This document shows, one piece after another, positions 25,283-34,528 of a stretch of 64,000 bases of DNA. A program made the position numbers and the translations under genes. Positions within the stretch are counted from its first letter, which is position 1. Each line of letters opens with the position of its first letter. The DNA comes from Comamonas flocculans (GTDB taxonomy: Bacteria > Pseudomonadota > Gammaproteobacteria > Burkholderiales > Burkholderiaceae_C): NCBI RefSeq assembly GCF_007954405.1, contig NZ_CP042344.1:372001-436000 (forward strand), written 5' to 3'. The notes below the pieces were generated by a model that worked only from the letters and a program-made list of their open reading frames with translations, had not been told where the DNA came from and made no database searches.

Positions 25283-27985
25283 TCACAGCGGGTGGACGAC
25301 GAGCTTGAACTCCACGTCGTCGTCCACGGAGCGCACTTCGAAGCCGATGCGGCGCATCAGCTTGAGCATCTTCACGTTGCTCGCCAGCACCAGGCCCTGC
25401 ATCTCGCTGAGCCCGCGCTCACGCGCCACGTCCATGATGGACAGCATCAGGCGCGCGCCCACCCCGCGGTTGGCGAAGTCGTCGGCCACCACCAGCGCGA
25501 ACTCGCAGCTCGTGTGGTCCGGGTTGGCCACGTAGCGCGAGACGCCGACGATGCGCTGGCTCAGTCTGGTCTCGCCGTCCTCGCCGGTCTCGCGCTCCTG
25601 GTGCACCGCCACGAGCGCCATTTCGCGGTCGTAGTCGATGAGCGTGAAGCGCGCCAGCAGCGAATTGGGCAGCTCGGACATCGGCGAGACGAAGCGAAAG
25701 TAGCGGCTCTCGGGCGAGAGCTCGCGCACCAGGCGCTGGATCATCTGCGCGTCGTCGGGGCGGATCGGGCGCACCAGGTATTCGCCGCCGCCCTGCAGCG
25801 GCCACAGCTGCTCGTAGCGCTCCGGGTAGGGCAGGATGGCCAGGTGGCCGTAGTAGTTGCCGCTGCGGGCATCGTGGCCGCCAGCGGCGGCCACCTCGCG
25901 CACCACGATGCGCGCATCGACCGCGATCGCCCCCGTCTCGTCGGTGATGATGGGGTTGATGTCCATCTCGCGCAGTTGCGGCAGCGCGCAGACCATCTCC
26001 GAGACGCGCAGCAGCAAGTGCTCCAGCGCCTCCACGTGCACGGCCGCGGCGCCATGCCATTCGCCCAGGGTTTCGGCCACGCGCGAGCGCTGGATCAGCC
26101 GGCGCGCGAGGAACTGGTTGAGCGGCGGCAGCTCCATCGCGCCGTCGCGGATCAGTTCGATCATGGTGCCACCCGCGCCGAAGGTGATCACCGGGCCGAA
26201 GGGGTCGTCGGTCACCAGGCCGATGCAGACCTCGCGCCCGCGGCGCAGCCTGGCCATCTTCTGCACCGTCACGCCGTTGATGCGCGCCTGGGGCTGCAGG
26301 CTGGCCACGCGCCGCACCATCTCCTCATAGGCGTCGCGCACCGCCGCGCCGCTGTGCACGTTGAGCATCACGCCGCCGACGTCGGACTTGTGCGTGATGT
26401 CGGGCGAATCGATCTTCAGCGCCACCGGAAAGCCGATCTGCGTGGCGATCATCATGGCCTCGCGGCTGCTGCGCGCCAGCAGCGTGTTGGTCACCGGGAT
26501 CTGGAAGGCCGCCAGCAGCGTCTTGGACTCCATCTCGGTGAGCGTCTGGCGCCGCTCGGCCAGCACGCTCTCGATCAGCAGGCGGGCGCTGTCGATGTCG
26601 GGCTTGAGCATGCCGGTCAAGGGCGGCGGCGTCTGCTGCAGCAGCTGCTGGTTCTGGTGGAAGGAAGCGATGTTGCCGAACGCGCCCACCGCCGCCTCGG
26701 GCGTGCGGAAGGTCGGAATCTGCGCGGCGCGCAGCACCTCGCGCGCCGGCAGCACCGAGGCGTCGCCTATCCAGCTGGTGAGCAGCGGCTTGCTGGCCTT
26801 CTTGCGCGCCTGCGCCGTCGCCTCGGCCACGGCCGTCGCGTCGATGCCGAACTTGGGCGAAAAGATGGCCAGCACGCCGTCCACCTGCCGGTCGGCAAAG
26901 GCCGCTCCCAGAGCCAGGGCGTAGTGTTCGGGCGTGGCTTCCTCGGACAAGTCCACCAGTTCGCACAGCGTGGCCAGCGGCGGCAGCTCTGGGGCGAGCG
27001 CCGCCACCGTCTCCGGCGACAGGTGGGCCAGCTCCAGGCCGATCTCGTTGGCCCAGTCGGCCGCCAGCACGCCCGGCCCGCCGCCGTTGGTCACGACGCA
27101 CAGGCGCCGGCCCACTGGCCGGTAGCGCGAGGCGAGGCACTTGACGGCCGAGAACAGCGCCACGAAGGAGCGCACCCGCACCGCGCCGGCGCGCCGCAGC
27201 ACCGCGTCAAAGACCTCGTCGCTGCCGACGATGGCGCCGCTGTGCGTCTGCGCCGCCGCGTTGCCCGCTGGCTTGCGCCCCGCCTTGAGCACCACCACCG
27301 GTTTGGCAAACGCCGCCGAGCGCAGCGCGCTCATGAAGCCGCGCGCGTTCTGTATGCCCTCCATGTAGACCGCGATGCTGTGCGTGTGCGGGTCGTGCGA
27401 GAGGAAATCCAGCGCCTCGTTGAGCCCGAAGTCGGTGTGCGGCCCGATCGAGATCACGCTGGAAAAGCCCACGCCATTAGTCACCGCCCAGTCGAGCATG
27501 CCGGTGGCCAGCGCCCCCGACTGGCAGATCAGCCCGAGCGAGCCTTCGCGCGCCAGCGGCCCGACCGCGCTCGCGTTCAGCCTGAGCGAGGGCCGCTGCA
27601 GACCCAGGGAATTGGGGCCCAGCAGGTAGATGCCTTCGCGGCGCGCCACCTTGCGCCACTGCTGCGCCAGCGCCTCGTCGACCCCGCCGGAGAGCACCAG
27701 CGCGCTGCGGCAGCGGATGCGCCCGACGACGGCCAGCGCCGCCGGCACGTCCGCGGGCGGCAGCGCGATGACGGCCAGGTCGGCCCGTGTCTGCGCCAGC
27801 TCCGCGAGCGTGCCGCTGGTGCGCACGTCCAGGTACTGCAGCGTTCCCGCGTAGCGCTGCGCCTGCAGCGCCTCGTGCAAGGCCCGCGCCTGGGGCGTGA
27901 GCTGTTCGGGCGCATTGCGGTCGCCGGCGAAGACCACCAGCGAGGCGGGGGCAAACAGGGGGGTGAGGTAGTGCGCTTCTTTCAT
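25283..27985 (-). CDS. fused acyl-CoA synthetase-like / GNAT protein (Pat-type protein acetyltransferase)
   Basis: 900 residues. Domains in order: CoA-binding domain (ASLVVFAGDRNAPEQL), succinyl-CoA ligase-like region with PNSLGLQRPSLRLN, ATP-grasp part (about residues 480-700, with GFPVALKIDSPDITHKSDVG and TFGAGGTMIELI), and a C-terminal GNAT acetyltransferase domain (about 740-890, with DDFANRGVGARLMLSIMD). This is the Pat/YfiQ layout, whose known substrate is acetyl-CoA synthetase. The synthetase part keeps a His in QTHSGAI, where active ADP-forming enzymes have their catalytic His, so some synthetase activity cannot be excluded. The start is the ATG at 27985. The acs gene lies 3.5 kb away. 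Confidence 0.9.
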   Translation of the reverse strand: MKEAHYLTPLFAPASLVVFAGDRNAPEQLTPQARALHEALQAQRYAGTLQYLDVRTSGTLAELAQTRADLAVIALPPADVPAALAVVGRIRCRSALVLSGGVDEALAQQWRKVARREGIYLLGPNSLGLQRPSLRLNASAVGPLAREGSLGLICQSGALATGMLDWAVTNGVGFSSVISIGPHTDFGLNEALDFLSHDPHTHSIAVYMEGIQNARGFMSALRSAAFAKPVVVLKAGRKPAGNAAAQTHSGAIVGSDEVFDAVLRRAGAVRVRSFVALFSAVKCLASRYRPVGRRLCVVTNGGGPGVLAADWANEIGLELAHLSPETVAALAPELPPLATLCELVDLSEEATPEHYALALGAAFADRQVDGVLAIFSPKFGIDATAVAEATAQARKKASKPLLTSWIGDASVLPAREVLRAAQIPTFRTPEAAVGAFGNIASFHQNQQLLQQTPPPLTGMLKPDIDSARLLIESVLAERRQTLTEMESKTLLAAFQIPVTNTLLARSSREAMMIATQIGFPVALKIDSPDITHKSDVGGVMLNVHSGAAVRDAYEEMVRRVASLQPQARINGVTVQKMARLRRGREVCIGLVTDDPFGPVITFGAGGTMIELIRDGAMELPPLNQFLARRLIQRSRVAETLGEWHGAAAVHVEALEHLLLRVSEMVCALPQLREMDINPIITDETGAIAVDARIVVREVAAAGGHDARSGNYYGHLAILPYPERYEQLWPLQGGGEYLVRPIRPDDAQMIQRLVRELSPESRYFRFVSPMSELPNSLLARFTLIDYDREMALVAVHQERETGEDGETRLSQRIVGVSRYVANPDHTSCEFALVVADDFANRGVGARLMLSIMDVARERGLSEMQGLVLASNVKMLKLMRRIGFEVRSVDDDVEFKLVVHPL

Positions 27986-28117
27986 GGCGACTTGAGGCTG
28001 GGTGTGCGGCGCATCCGCGGGGCCCGCGCCGGCGGGCGATCACGGCAGTCCGGGCGGAGCTGACACCCGATTGTGGGGCAGGCGCCGACGGCCTGCCAGC
28101 GGCTCAGACAGGCGCGC

Positions 28118-28297
28118 TCAATCGGTGTCCGCCGGCTGCTCGGCCGCCGGTGCGCCCGCCCCATCGCCGGGCTGCGCCGTGTCCGGTGTTTCGGACGACG
28201 ATCCCTTGGAGAGCTTGCGCTTCATTTTTTCTTCCTTTTTCCGCTTTTTTTCACGTTCGCGTTGACGTTTTTCGAATGAATAATTGGGCTTCGCCAC
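28118..28297 (-). CDS. small highly basic protein of unknown function
   Basis: 59 residues from a GTG at 28297, preceded by an AGGAG ribosome binding site five bases upstream. The N-terminal half is strongly basic (MAKPNYSFEKRQRE, then runs of Lys and Arg to about residue 31). The second half is Ser/Pro/Ala/Asp-rich and acidic, ending PADTD. Small proteins beginning AKPNYSFEKRQ are, from memory, recurrent in beta-proteobacteria and have no known function. A nearby ATG at 28301 is in another frame and gives only a 16-residue peptide. The charge pattern suggests nucleic acid binding, but this is only a guess. It follows waaA by 222 bp. Confidence 0.78.
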   Translation of the reverse strand: MAKPNYSFEKRQREREKKRKKEEKMKRKLSKGSSSETPDTAQPGDGAGAPAAEQPADTD

Positions 28298-28519
28298 TCA
28301 TGCTCCTGGATAAAGAAAATCGCGGCAATGATACCGCACGCGGCGGCCCGGCCGCGGGACAGGCTGCACGAGCGCGTCGCCCCGGCCTGGCCATTCGAGT
28401 GCGGGCCTGGACGCAGCGAATATGAAAACGCCGCAAGATATCAATTCAATTACCCTGTCCGCGCAAATCGGCGTGCGCAAGATAATCGAACATCAATATC
28501 CGAAAACCGATTATCCAAT

Positions 28520-29884
28520 TCAATCCGCCGGCGTATCGCGATATGGTGCCAATATCTGCGCGCCATCCGCGGCACCGCCGCCGCACAATTGCGCCAGCGC
28601 CTGCGCGGTACGCCGCGCGGCGCCACGGTGGTGCGCGATGAAAGCGCTGCCCTGCTCCAGCACCTGCTCGCGCGCGCCGGGCTCCTGCAGCAGCGTGCGC
28701 GCCTGCGCCAGCGCGGCCCCCATGTTCGCCACGCGCAGCGCCGCGCCGGCCTGCACCGCGCCTTCGGCAGCTTCGGCGAAGTTGAAGGTATGGGGCCCGA
28801 GCACCAGAGGGCAGCCGCAGGCGATGGCCTCGATCAGGTTCTGTCCGCCCAGCGGGGCAAAGCTGCCACCCAGCAGCGCCACGTCGGCCAGGCCGTAGTA
28901 CAGCGCCATCTCGCCCATGGAATCACCCAGCCAGACGTCGGCTGCCACTGGCGCCGTATCCCAGGCGCTGCGCCGCGACACGGTAAGGCCCGCGGCCGTG
29001 CACAGCGCCGCCACCTCATCGAAACGCTGCGGATGGCGCGGCACGAGCAGCCATTGCACATCCAATGAATTGATAGCTGCAAGCGCTTTCCCAGCAAGGG
29101 CTGGAGGCCGATTTGGCTTGATGTTTTCCAGCCAGAGCGCTTCTTCCCCCTCGCGCGTGCTCGCCAGCAGCACCACGGGGCGCGCGCTGCCAGCGCGCCA
29201 GGCGCGCCCGCGTGCGAGCAGCGCGGCGTCCGGTTCGGCGTCGAACTTGAGGTTGCCGTACACCCCGGCCACCGGCGCGCCCAGCGACGCAAGCCGACGC
29301 GCATCCTGCTGCCCCTGGGCCCAGACCGCGGCCAGCCCCGCATAGGCGGGGCGCGCCAGCCAGGCCAGGCGCTGGGCGCCGCGCAGGGACTTTTCATTCA
29401 GCCGCGCATTGGCCAGCGCCAGCGGCACGCCCAGGCGGCGGCAGCCGGCCACCAGATTGGGCCAGACCTCGGTTTCCATGAGCACGCCCACGTCGGGGTG
29501 AAAGTGGCGCAGGAAGCCCTGTACCGCGCCCGGCGTGTCCCAGGGCAGCCAGGCCTGAAGGTCGCCCGCGCGCAGCAGGCGCACGCCTTCGGCGCGCCCG
29601 GTGGCGGTGCCGTGGGTCAACAGCAGCTGCATGCCCGGCAGCGCCTGGCGCAGCGGCCCAAGCAGGATGGCCGCCGCCCGGGTTTCGCCCAGCGACACCG
29701 CATGCAGCCAGACGCGCGGGCCGCTGGCGCGCGCCGGCGGCACATCGGGGTAGCGGCCGAAGCGTTCATGCAGCGCCAGCGCATAGCCGGGTTCGGCGCG
29801 GGCACGGCGCGCGAGCTTGCGCCTGAGCAGCGGCTGCGCGAGCCAGGCGAGCAGGCTGTAGAGCGCCAGCGCGATACGCTGCAT
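28520..29884 (-). CDS. waaA: 3-deoxy-D-manno-octulosonic acid (Kdo) transferase
   Basis: 454 residues, slightly long. It attaches Kdo to lipid IVA at the inner membrane. An N-terminal hydrophobic anchor (IALALYSLLAWLAQPLL) is followed by the GT-B fold with VWLHAVSLGETRAA (Gly and catalytic Glu), LLTHGTATGRAEG, VLMETEVWPNL, LVPRHPQRFDEV and GGSFAPLGGQNLIEA. Residues ~254-272 (KPNRPPALAGKALAAINS) are encoded by a dispersed ~56-bp repeat and lie in the loop before VQWLLVPRHPQRF. The start is the ATG at 29884, 11 bp after the phosphomannomutase stop. The 3' end lies in a local AT-rich patch. Confidence 0.94.
   Translation of the reverse strand: MQRIALALYSLLAWLAQPLLRRKLARRARAEPGYALALHERFGRYPDVPPARASGPRVWLHAVSLGETRAAAILLGPLRQALPGMQLLLTHGTATGRAEGVRLLRAGDLQAWLPWDTPGAVQGFLRHFHPDVGVLMETEVWPNLVAGCRRLGVPLALANARLNEKSLRGAQRLAWLARPAYAGLAAVWAQGQQDARRLASLGAPVAGVYGNLKFDAEPDAALLARGRAWRAGSARPVVLLASTREGEEALWLENIKPNRPPALAGKALAAINSLDVQWLLVPRHPQRFDEVAALCTAAGLTVSRRSAWDTAPVAADVWLGDSMGEMALYYGLADVALLGGSFAPLGGQNLIEAIACGCPLVLGPHTFNFAEAAEGAVQAGAALRVANMGAALAQARTLLQEPGAREQVLEQGSAFIAHHRGAARRTAQALAQLCGGGAADGAQILAPYRDTPAD
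29066..29124 (+). repeat. dispersed ~56-bp repeat, copy inside waaA
   Basis: The clearest copy: TTGATAGCTGCAAGCGCTTT, CCCAGCAAGGGC, TGGAGGCCGATTTGGCTTGA. The host gene reads the opposite strand and gains KPNRPPALAGKALAAINS with no stop. The reading frame relative to the repeat is the same as in the RNA methyltransferase copy (2456-2513). Confidence 0.85.
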
Positions 29885-29895
29885 GCAGGCGCGCT

Positions 29896-31308
29896 TCAGT
29901 GTGCCGCGCTGCCCGGCTCCGCGCCGGGCTTGACGCGCCGCAGCAGCGCCAGCATGTCCGCGCGGATGCGCGCGAGCGCCGCTTCGCTCTGGCCCTCGAA
30001 GCGCAGCACCAGCACCGGCGTGGTGTTGCTCGCGCGGATCAGGCCGAAGCCGTCGGGCCAATCCACGCGCAGGCCGTCCATGGTGCTGATCTCGGCCGGC
30101 GGCGTGAACACCTCGGGCGCGAGCGCCTGAAGCTGCTGCGCGAGGCGATGCGGCTCGCCTTCGCTGCAGGCCACGTTCAGCTCCGGCGTGCTGTGGCTGC
30201 TGGGCAGGGCCTGCAGCGCCGCGCTCGGGTCGCGTTCGCGGCTCAGGATCTCCAGCAGGCGGCAGCCCGCATAAGTGCCGTCGTCAAAGCCGTACCAGCG
30301 CTCCTTGAAGAACAGATGGCCGCTCATCTCGCCACCCAGGGGCGCATCGACCTCGCGCATCCTGGCCTTGATCAGCGAATGGCCGGTCTTGTACATCAGC
30401 GGCACGCCGCCGGCCGCGCGGATGGCGGGCGCCAGGCGCTGCGAGCATTTGACGTCGTAGACGACGGTGGCGCCGGGCACGCGCGCGAGCACGTCGCGCG
30501 CCAGCAGCATGAGCTGGCGGTCGGGGAAGATGGTTTCGCCGCTGCGCGTGACGATGCCCAGGCGGTCGCCGTCGCCGTCGAAGGCCAGGCCCAGCTCGGC
30601 GTCGCTTTCCTTGAGCGCCCGCACCAGATCGCGCAGGTTCTCGGGCTTGCTCGGGTCGGGGTGGTGGTTGGGAAAGCGCCCGTCCACCTCGGTGAAGAGC
30701 TCGACCACCTCGCAGCCCAGCGCGCGAAAGATGTCCGGCGCCGAGGCGCCCGCCACGCCATTGCCGCAGTCCACGACGATCTTCATCGGCCGCGCCAGGC
30801 GCACGTCCTGCACGATGCGCTGGCGGTAGGCGGGCAGCACGTCGGCGCTGCGCAGCGCGCCGCGCGTGGCCTCGGGCCAGCCGCCGGCCTCGATGGCGCG
30901 GCGCAGCGCCTGGATTTCCTCGCCATGGATCGCGCGCCCGGCCAGCACCATCTTGAAGCCGTTGTGGTCCGAAGGGTTGTGGCTGCCCGTCACCTGGATG
31001 CCGCTTTCGCACAGCGTGCTGGCGGCAAAGTAGAGCATGGGCGTGGTGCTCAGGCCGATGTCGATCACGTGCGCGCCGGCCTGGCGCAGGCCATCGATCA
31101 GCGCCGCGGCCAGCGCCGGGCTGCTCAAACGCCCGTCGCGCCCCACGGCCACCACCTGCTGGCCCTGGGCCAGGGCCGCGCTGGCGAAGGCCAGGCCCAC
31201 GGCGCGCGCAACGTCCTCGTCCAGCGTGGCCGGCACCACGCCGCGTATGTCGTAAGCCTTGAAAAGAGACGGCGCAGGCTGCACGCCGGATTCCTGGTGC
31301 GTTGTCAT
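29896..31308 (-). CDS. phosphomannomutase/phosphoglucomutase
   Basis: 470 residues of the alpha-D-phosphohexomutase family (AlgC/ManB type). It interconverts hexose 6- and 1-phosphates for LPS and exopolysaccharide precursors. The start is LFKAYDIRGVVP. The phosphoserine loop is TGSHNPSDHNGFKM, the metal loop FDGDGDRLGIV, the sugar-binding loop GGEMSGHLFF, and the C-terminal phosphate loop RASNTTPVLVLRFE. I chose the ATG at 31308. A second ATG at 31317 adds three residues. It is 11 bp upstream of waaA on the same strand, so the pair likely forms an LPS core operon. Which sugar is preferred is not readable. Confidence 0.94.
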   Translation of the reverse strand: MTTHQESGVQPAPSLFKAYDIRGVVPATLDEDVARAVGLAFASAALAQGQQVVAVGRDGRLSSPALAAALIDGLRQAGAHVIDIGLSTTPMLYFAASTLCESGIQVTGSHNPSDHNGFKMVLAGRAIHGEEIQALRRAIEAGGWPEATRGALRSADVLPAYRQRIVQDVRLARPMKIVVDCGNGVAGASAPDIFRALGCEVVELFTEVDGRFPNHHPDPSKPENLRDLVRALKESDAELGLAFDGDGDRLGIVTRSGETIFPDRQLMLLARDVLARVPGATVVYDVKCSQRLAPAIRAAGGVPLMYKTGHSLIKARMREVDAPLGGEMSGHLFFKERWYGFDDGTYAGCRLLEILSRERDPSAALQALPSSHSTPELNVACSEGEPHRLAQQLQALAPEVFTPPAEISTMDGLRVDWPDGFGLIRASNTTPVLVLRFEGQSEAALARIRADMLALLRRVKPGAEPGSAAH

Positions 31309-31463
31309 CGCCCGCATTGTAGAAAGCGCCGTCGGCGACAGGGCCGGCCCGGGCGTAGCAAAATGTGCCGGTGGGCCGCGCGCTGATTCGTCAGAACCTT
31401 GTAAGTGCGAACTGCAACAGTGATCCGGTTTGGCAATAACTTGTTGATAGGAGACAAATTCAC

Positions 31464-33458
31464 ATGGCTACCTCTTCTTCTGCAATCGATTCGATACTGG
31501 TCGAAAACCGGGTATTTCCGCCATCCGAAGAGATGGTGAAGAACGCCAACATCTCCGGCATGGACGCCTACAAGGCCATGTGCGCCGAAGCCGACAAGGA
31601 CTTCGAGGGCTTCTGGGGCAATCTGGCGCGCAAGCACGTGGTCTGGACCAAACCCTTCACCCGCGTGCTCGACGGCAGCAACGCGCCCTTCTACAAGTGG
31701 TTTGACGACGGCGAGCTCAACGTCAGCGCCAACTGCCTGGACAAGCACATGGGCACGCCGGTCGAAAACAAGACGGCCATCATCTTCGAGGCCGACGACG
31801 GCGCCGTCACCAAGGTCACCTACAAGGAACTGCTCGCGCGCGTGGGCCAGTTTGCCAATGCGCTCAAGAGCCGCGGGATTCAAAAGGGCGACCGCGTCAT
31901 CCTCTACATGCCGATGACCATCGAGGGCGTGGTGGCGATGCAGGCCTGCGCACGCCTGGGGGTCATCCACAGCGTGGTGTTCGGCGGCTTCTCGGCCAAG
32001 GCGCTGCAGGACCGCATCGTGGACGTCGGCGCCGTCGCCGTGATCACCGCCAACTACCAGATGCGCGGCGGCAAGGAGATGCCGCTCAAGGCCATCGTGG
32101 ACGACGCCATCGCGCTGGGCGGCTGCGAATCGGTCAAGAACGTCTTCGTCTATGAGCGCACCAAGACCGCCTGCGCCATGACCGCCGGGCGCGACCACAC
32201 CTTCAGCGAAGTCCTCGAGGGCCAGAGCACCGAATGCGCCCCCGTGCCGGTGAACGCCGAGCATCCGCTGTACATCCTCTATACCTCCGGCTCCACCGGC
32301 AAGCCCAAGGGCGTGCAGCACTCCAGCGGCGGCTACCTGCTGCAGGCCAAGCTCACCATGGACTGGACTTTCGACCTCAAGCCCGAAGACGTCTTCTGGT
32401 GCACCGCCGACATCGGCTGGGTCACGGGCCATTCCTACGTCGTCTACGGGCCGCTGGCCGCCGGCGCCACCGAAATCGTCTTCGAAGGCATCCCCACCTA
32501 CCCCAACGCCGGGCGCTTCTGGGACATGGTCCAGCGCCACAAGTGCACCGTCTTCTATACCGCACCGACGGCCATCCGCTCGCTCATCAAGGCCTCGGAA
32601 GCGGACGACAAGGTGCATCCCAAGTCCTACGACCTCAAGAGCCTGCGCATCATCGGCAGCGTGGGTGAGCCGATCAACCCCGAAGCCTGGGTCTGGTACT
32701 ACAACCACGTGGGCGGCGGGCGCTGCCCCATCGTCGATACCTACTGGCAGACCGAAACCGGCACGCACATGATCAACCCGCTGCCCGGCGCCACGCCGCT
32801 GGTGCCGGGTTCGTGCACGCTGCCGCTGCCGGGCATCTACCCGGCGATCGTCGACGAAACCGGCGAGGAAATGCCCAACGGCAAGGGCGGCATGCTGGCC
32901 TACAAGAAGCCCTGGCCCAGCATGATCCGCACCATCTGGGGCGACCCCGAGCGCTTCAAGAAGACCTACTTCCCGCCCGAGATGAAGGGCTACTACTTCG
33001 CCGGCGACGGCGCGGTGCGCTCCGAGGACCGCGGGTACTTTCGCGTGACGGGGCGCATCGACGACGTGCTCAACGTCTCCGGCCACCGCCTGGGCACCAT
33101 GGAAGTCGAATCCGCCCTGGTGGCCAAGACCGACCTCGTGGCCGAGGCCGCCGTCGTGGCCCGCCCGGACGACCTCACGGGCGAGGCCATCTGCGCCTTC
33201 GTGGTCCTGAAGCGCCCGCTGCCCAGCGACGAGGAAGCCAAGGCGATCGCCAAGGAACTGCGCGACTGGGTGGCCAAGGAAATCGGCCCCATCGCCAAGC
33301 CCAAGGACATCCGCTTCGGCGAGAACCTGCCCAAGACCCGCTCGGGCAAGATCATGCGCCGCCTGCTGCGCTCGCTGGCCAAGGGCGAAGCCATCACCCA
33401 GGACACCAGCACGCTGGAAAACCCGCAGATCCTCGAGCAGCTCGCGCACAACAACTGA
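31464..33458 (+). CDS. acs: acetyl-CoA synthetase (AMP-forming)
   Basis: 664 residues. It activates acetate with ATP to acetyl-AMP and then acetyl-CoA. Conserved parts are [20 protein letters not shown] (P-loop of the ANL family), [28 protein letters not shown], the hinge Asp in [16 protein letters not shown], and the C-terminal [11 protein letters not shown]. The Lys of that last motif is the well-known acetylation site that switches the enzyme off. Start ATG at 31464 with GGAGA nine bases upstream. The 146-bp leader holds no promoter I can call safely. A terminator follows at 33486. The Pat-type gene at 25283 is the likely controller. Confidence 0.97.
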   Translation: MATSSSAIDSILVENRVFPPSEEMVKNANISGMDAYKAMCAEADKDFEGFWGNLARKHVVWTKPFTRVLDGSNAPFYKWFDDGELNVSANCLDKHMGTPVENKTAIIFEADDGAVTKVTYKELLARVGQFANALKSRGIQKGDRVILYMPMTIEGVVAMQACARLGVIHSVVFGGFSAKALQDRIVDVGAVAVITANYQMRGGKEMPLKAIVDDAIALGGCESVKNVFVYERTKTACAMTAGRDHTFSEVLEGQSTECAPVPVNAEHPLYILYTSGSTGKPKGVQHSSGGYLLQAKLTMDWTFDLKPEDVFWCTADIGWVTGHSYVVYGPLAAGATEIVFEGIPTYPNAGRFWDMVQRHKCTVFYTAPTAIRSLIKASEADDKVHPKSYDLKSLRIIGSVGEPINPEAWVWYYNHVGGGRCPIVDTYWQTETGTHMINPLPGATPLVPGSCTLPLPGIYPAIVDETGEEMPNGKGGMLAYKKPWPSMIRTIWGDPERFKKTYFPPEMKGYYFAGDGAVRSEDRGYFRVTGRIDDVLNVSGHRLGTMEVESALVAKTDLVAEAAVVARPDDLTGEAICAFVVLKRPLPSDEEAKAIAKELRDWVAKEIGPIAKPKDIRFGENLPKTRSGKIMRRLLRSLAKGEAITQDTSTLENPQILEQLAHNN

Positions 33459-33485
33459 GCGCGCTGCCATACTTGCGGGCCATCG

Positions 33486-33525
33486 GGCCTGTCGATTCGC
33501 AAGGGTCGGCAGGCCTTTCCTTTTT
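33486..33525 (+). terminator. rho-independent terminator after acs
   Basis: Stem GGCCTG (33486-33491) with CAGGCC (33510-33515), extended by a mismatched TCGA/TCGG section, then TTTCCTTTTT. It lies 28 bp after the acs stop and 14 bp before the next start codon, so it should separate acs from the peptidase gene. Confidence 0.7.
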
Positions 33526-33538
33526 GGGAGCACAAGGC

Positions 33539-34528
33539 ATGGATGCAGGAGCCATCACCGACGTCGCGGGCCTCGAAGTCGGCCATTTCAGCGACCCGCG
33601 CCGCCCCACCGGCTGCAGCGTGGTCATCGCCCGCGAAGGCGCGGTGGCCGGTGTGGACGTGCGCGGCGCGGCGCCGGGTACGCGCGAAACCGATCTGCTC
33701 GATCCCACCCACCTGGTGCCGCATGTGCACGCCATCATGCTCGCCGGCGGCAGCGCCTGGGGGCTGGACGCCGCCAGCGGCGCGATGCGCTGGCTGGAGG
33801 AGCATGGCATAGGCATGGACGTGGGTGCCGGTCTGGTGCCGCTGGTGCCGGCCGCGGTGCTGTTCGACCTGCACGTGGGCGATCCTGCCGTCCGCCCCGA
33901 CGCCCAGGCCGGCTACGCCGCCTGCGTGGCCGCGTCGCGCCAGCGCCCGGCCGAGGGCAACGTGGGCGCGGGCAGCGGCGCCACCGTGGGCAAGCTCTTC
34001 GGCCCGGAACTGGCGATGAAAAGCGGCATAGGCACGGCTTCGGTGCGCCTGGGCGAGGTGACCGTGGGCGCACTGGTCGCTTGCAACGCGGTGGGCGACG
34101 TGGTGGACCCCGCCAATGGCCAGACCGTGGCCGGCGCACGCACCGCCGACGGCCGCGCGCTGCGCCACTGCACCGCCGCCATGCTGCGCGGCGAGGCCCT
34201 GCACCCGCTGCTGGCAGGCACCAACACCACCATAGGCGTGGTGGCGACCGATGCCCCCCTGACCAAGGCCGAGGCCAAGCGCCTGGCCACCACCGCGCAC
34301 GACGGCCTGGCGCGCACCATCAACCCGGTGCACACCATGATGGATGGCGATACGCTCTTTGCGCTGACCACCGGCAAGGCCGCCCGCTCACCCGGCATGG
34401 TGGTGCTGGCCGTGATGGCCGCCGAGGCCGTGGCCCGCGCCACGCTGCGCGCCGCCCGCACGGCGCGCGGCATCAGCACCAGCAACGGGCTGGTCCTGCC
34501 CGCCTGGGACGGGCTCGATCAGTCGTGA
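33539..34528 (+). CDS. P1 (DmpA/NylC-type) self-cleaving N-terminal-nucleophile peptidase
   Basis: 329 residues of the S58 family, which includes L-aminopeptidase DmpA and nylon oligomer hydrolase NylC. Conserved pieces: ITDVAGLEVGH at the start, LAGGSAWGLDAASGAM, EGNVGAGSGATVGKLFG and TIGVVATDAPLTKAEA. By analogy with NylC the precursor should cut itself between Asn229 and Thr230 in GTNTTIGVV, making Thr230 the nucleophile. The start is the ATG at 33539, as upstream in-frame sequence runs into acs. The 3' end overlaps the convergent pssA gene by 10 bp. The physiological substrate is unknown. Confidence 0.9.
   Translation: MDAGAITDVAGLEVGHFSDPRRPTGCSVVIAREGAVAGVDVRGAAPGTRETDLLDPTHLVPHVHAIMLAGGSAWGLDAASGAMRWLEEHGIGMDVGAGLVPLVPAAVLFDLHVGDPAVRPDAQAGYAACVAASRQRPAEGNVGAGSGATVGKLFGPELAMKSGIGTASVRLGEVTVGALVACNAVGDVVDPANGQTVAGARTADGRALRHCTAAMLRGEALHPLLAGTNTTIGVVATDAPLTKAEAKRLATTAHDGLARTINPVHTMMDGDTLFALTTGKAARSPGMVVLAVMAAEAVARATLRAARTARGISTSNGLVLPAWDGLDQS

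Noticed and set aside
28422..28898. Plus-strand frame of 158 codons over the waaA 3' end.
   Set aside because: Only the first ~45 codons look coding-like; the rest is antisense of waaA. Kept only as part of the AT-rich island finding.
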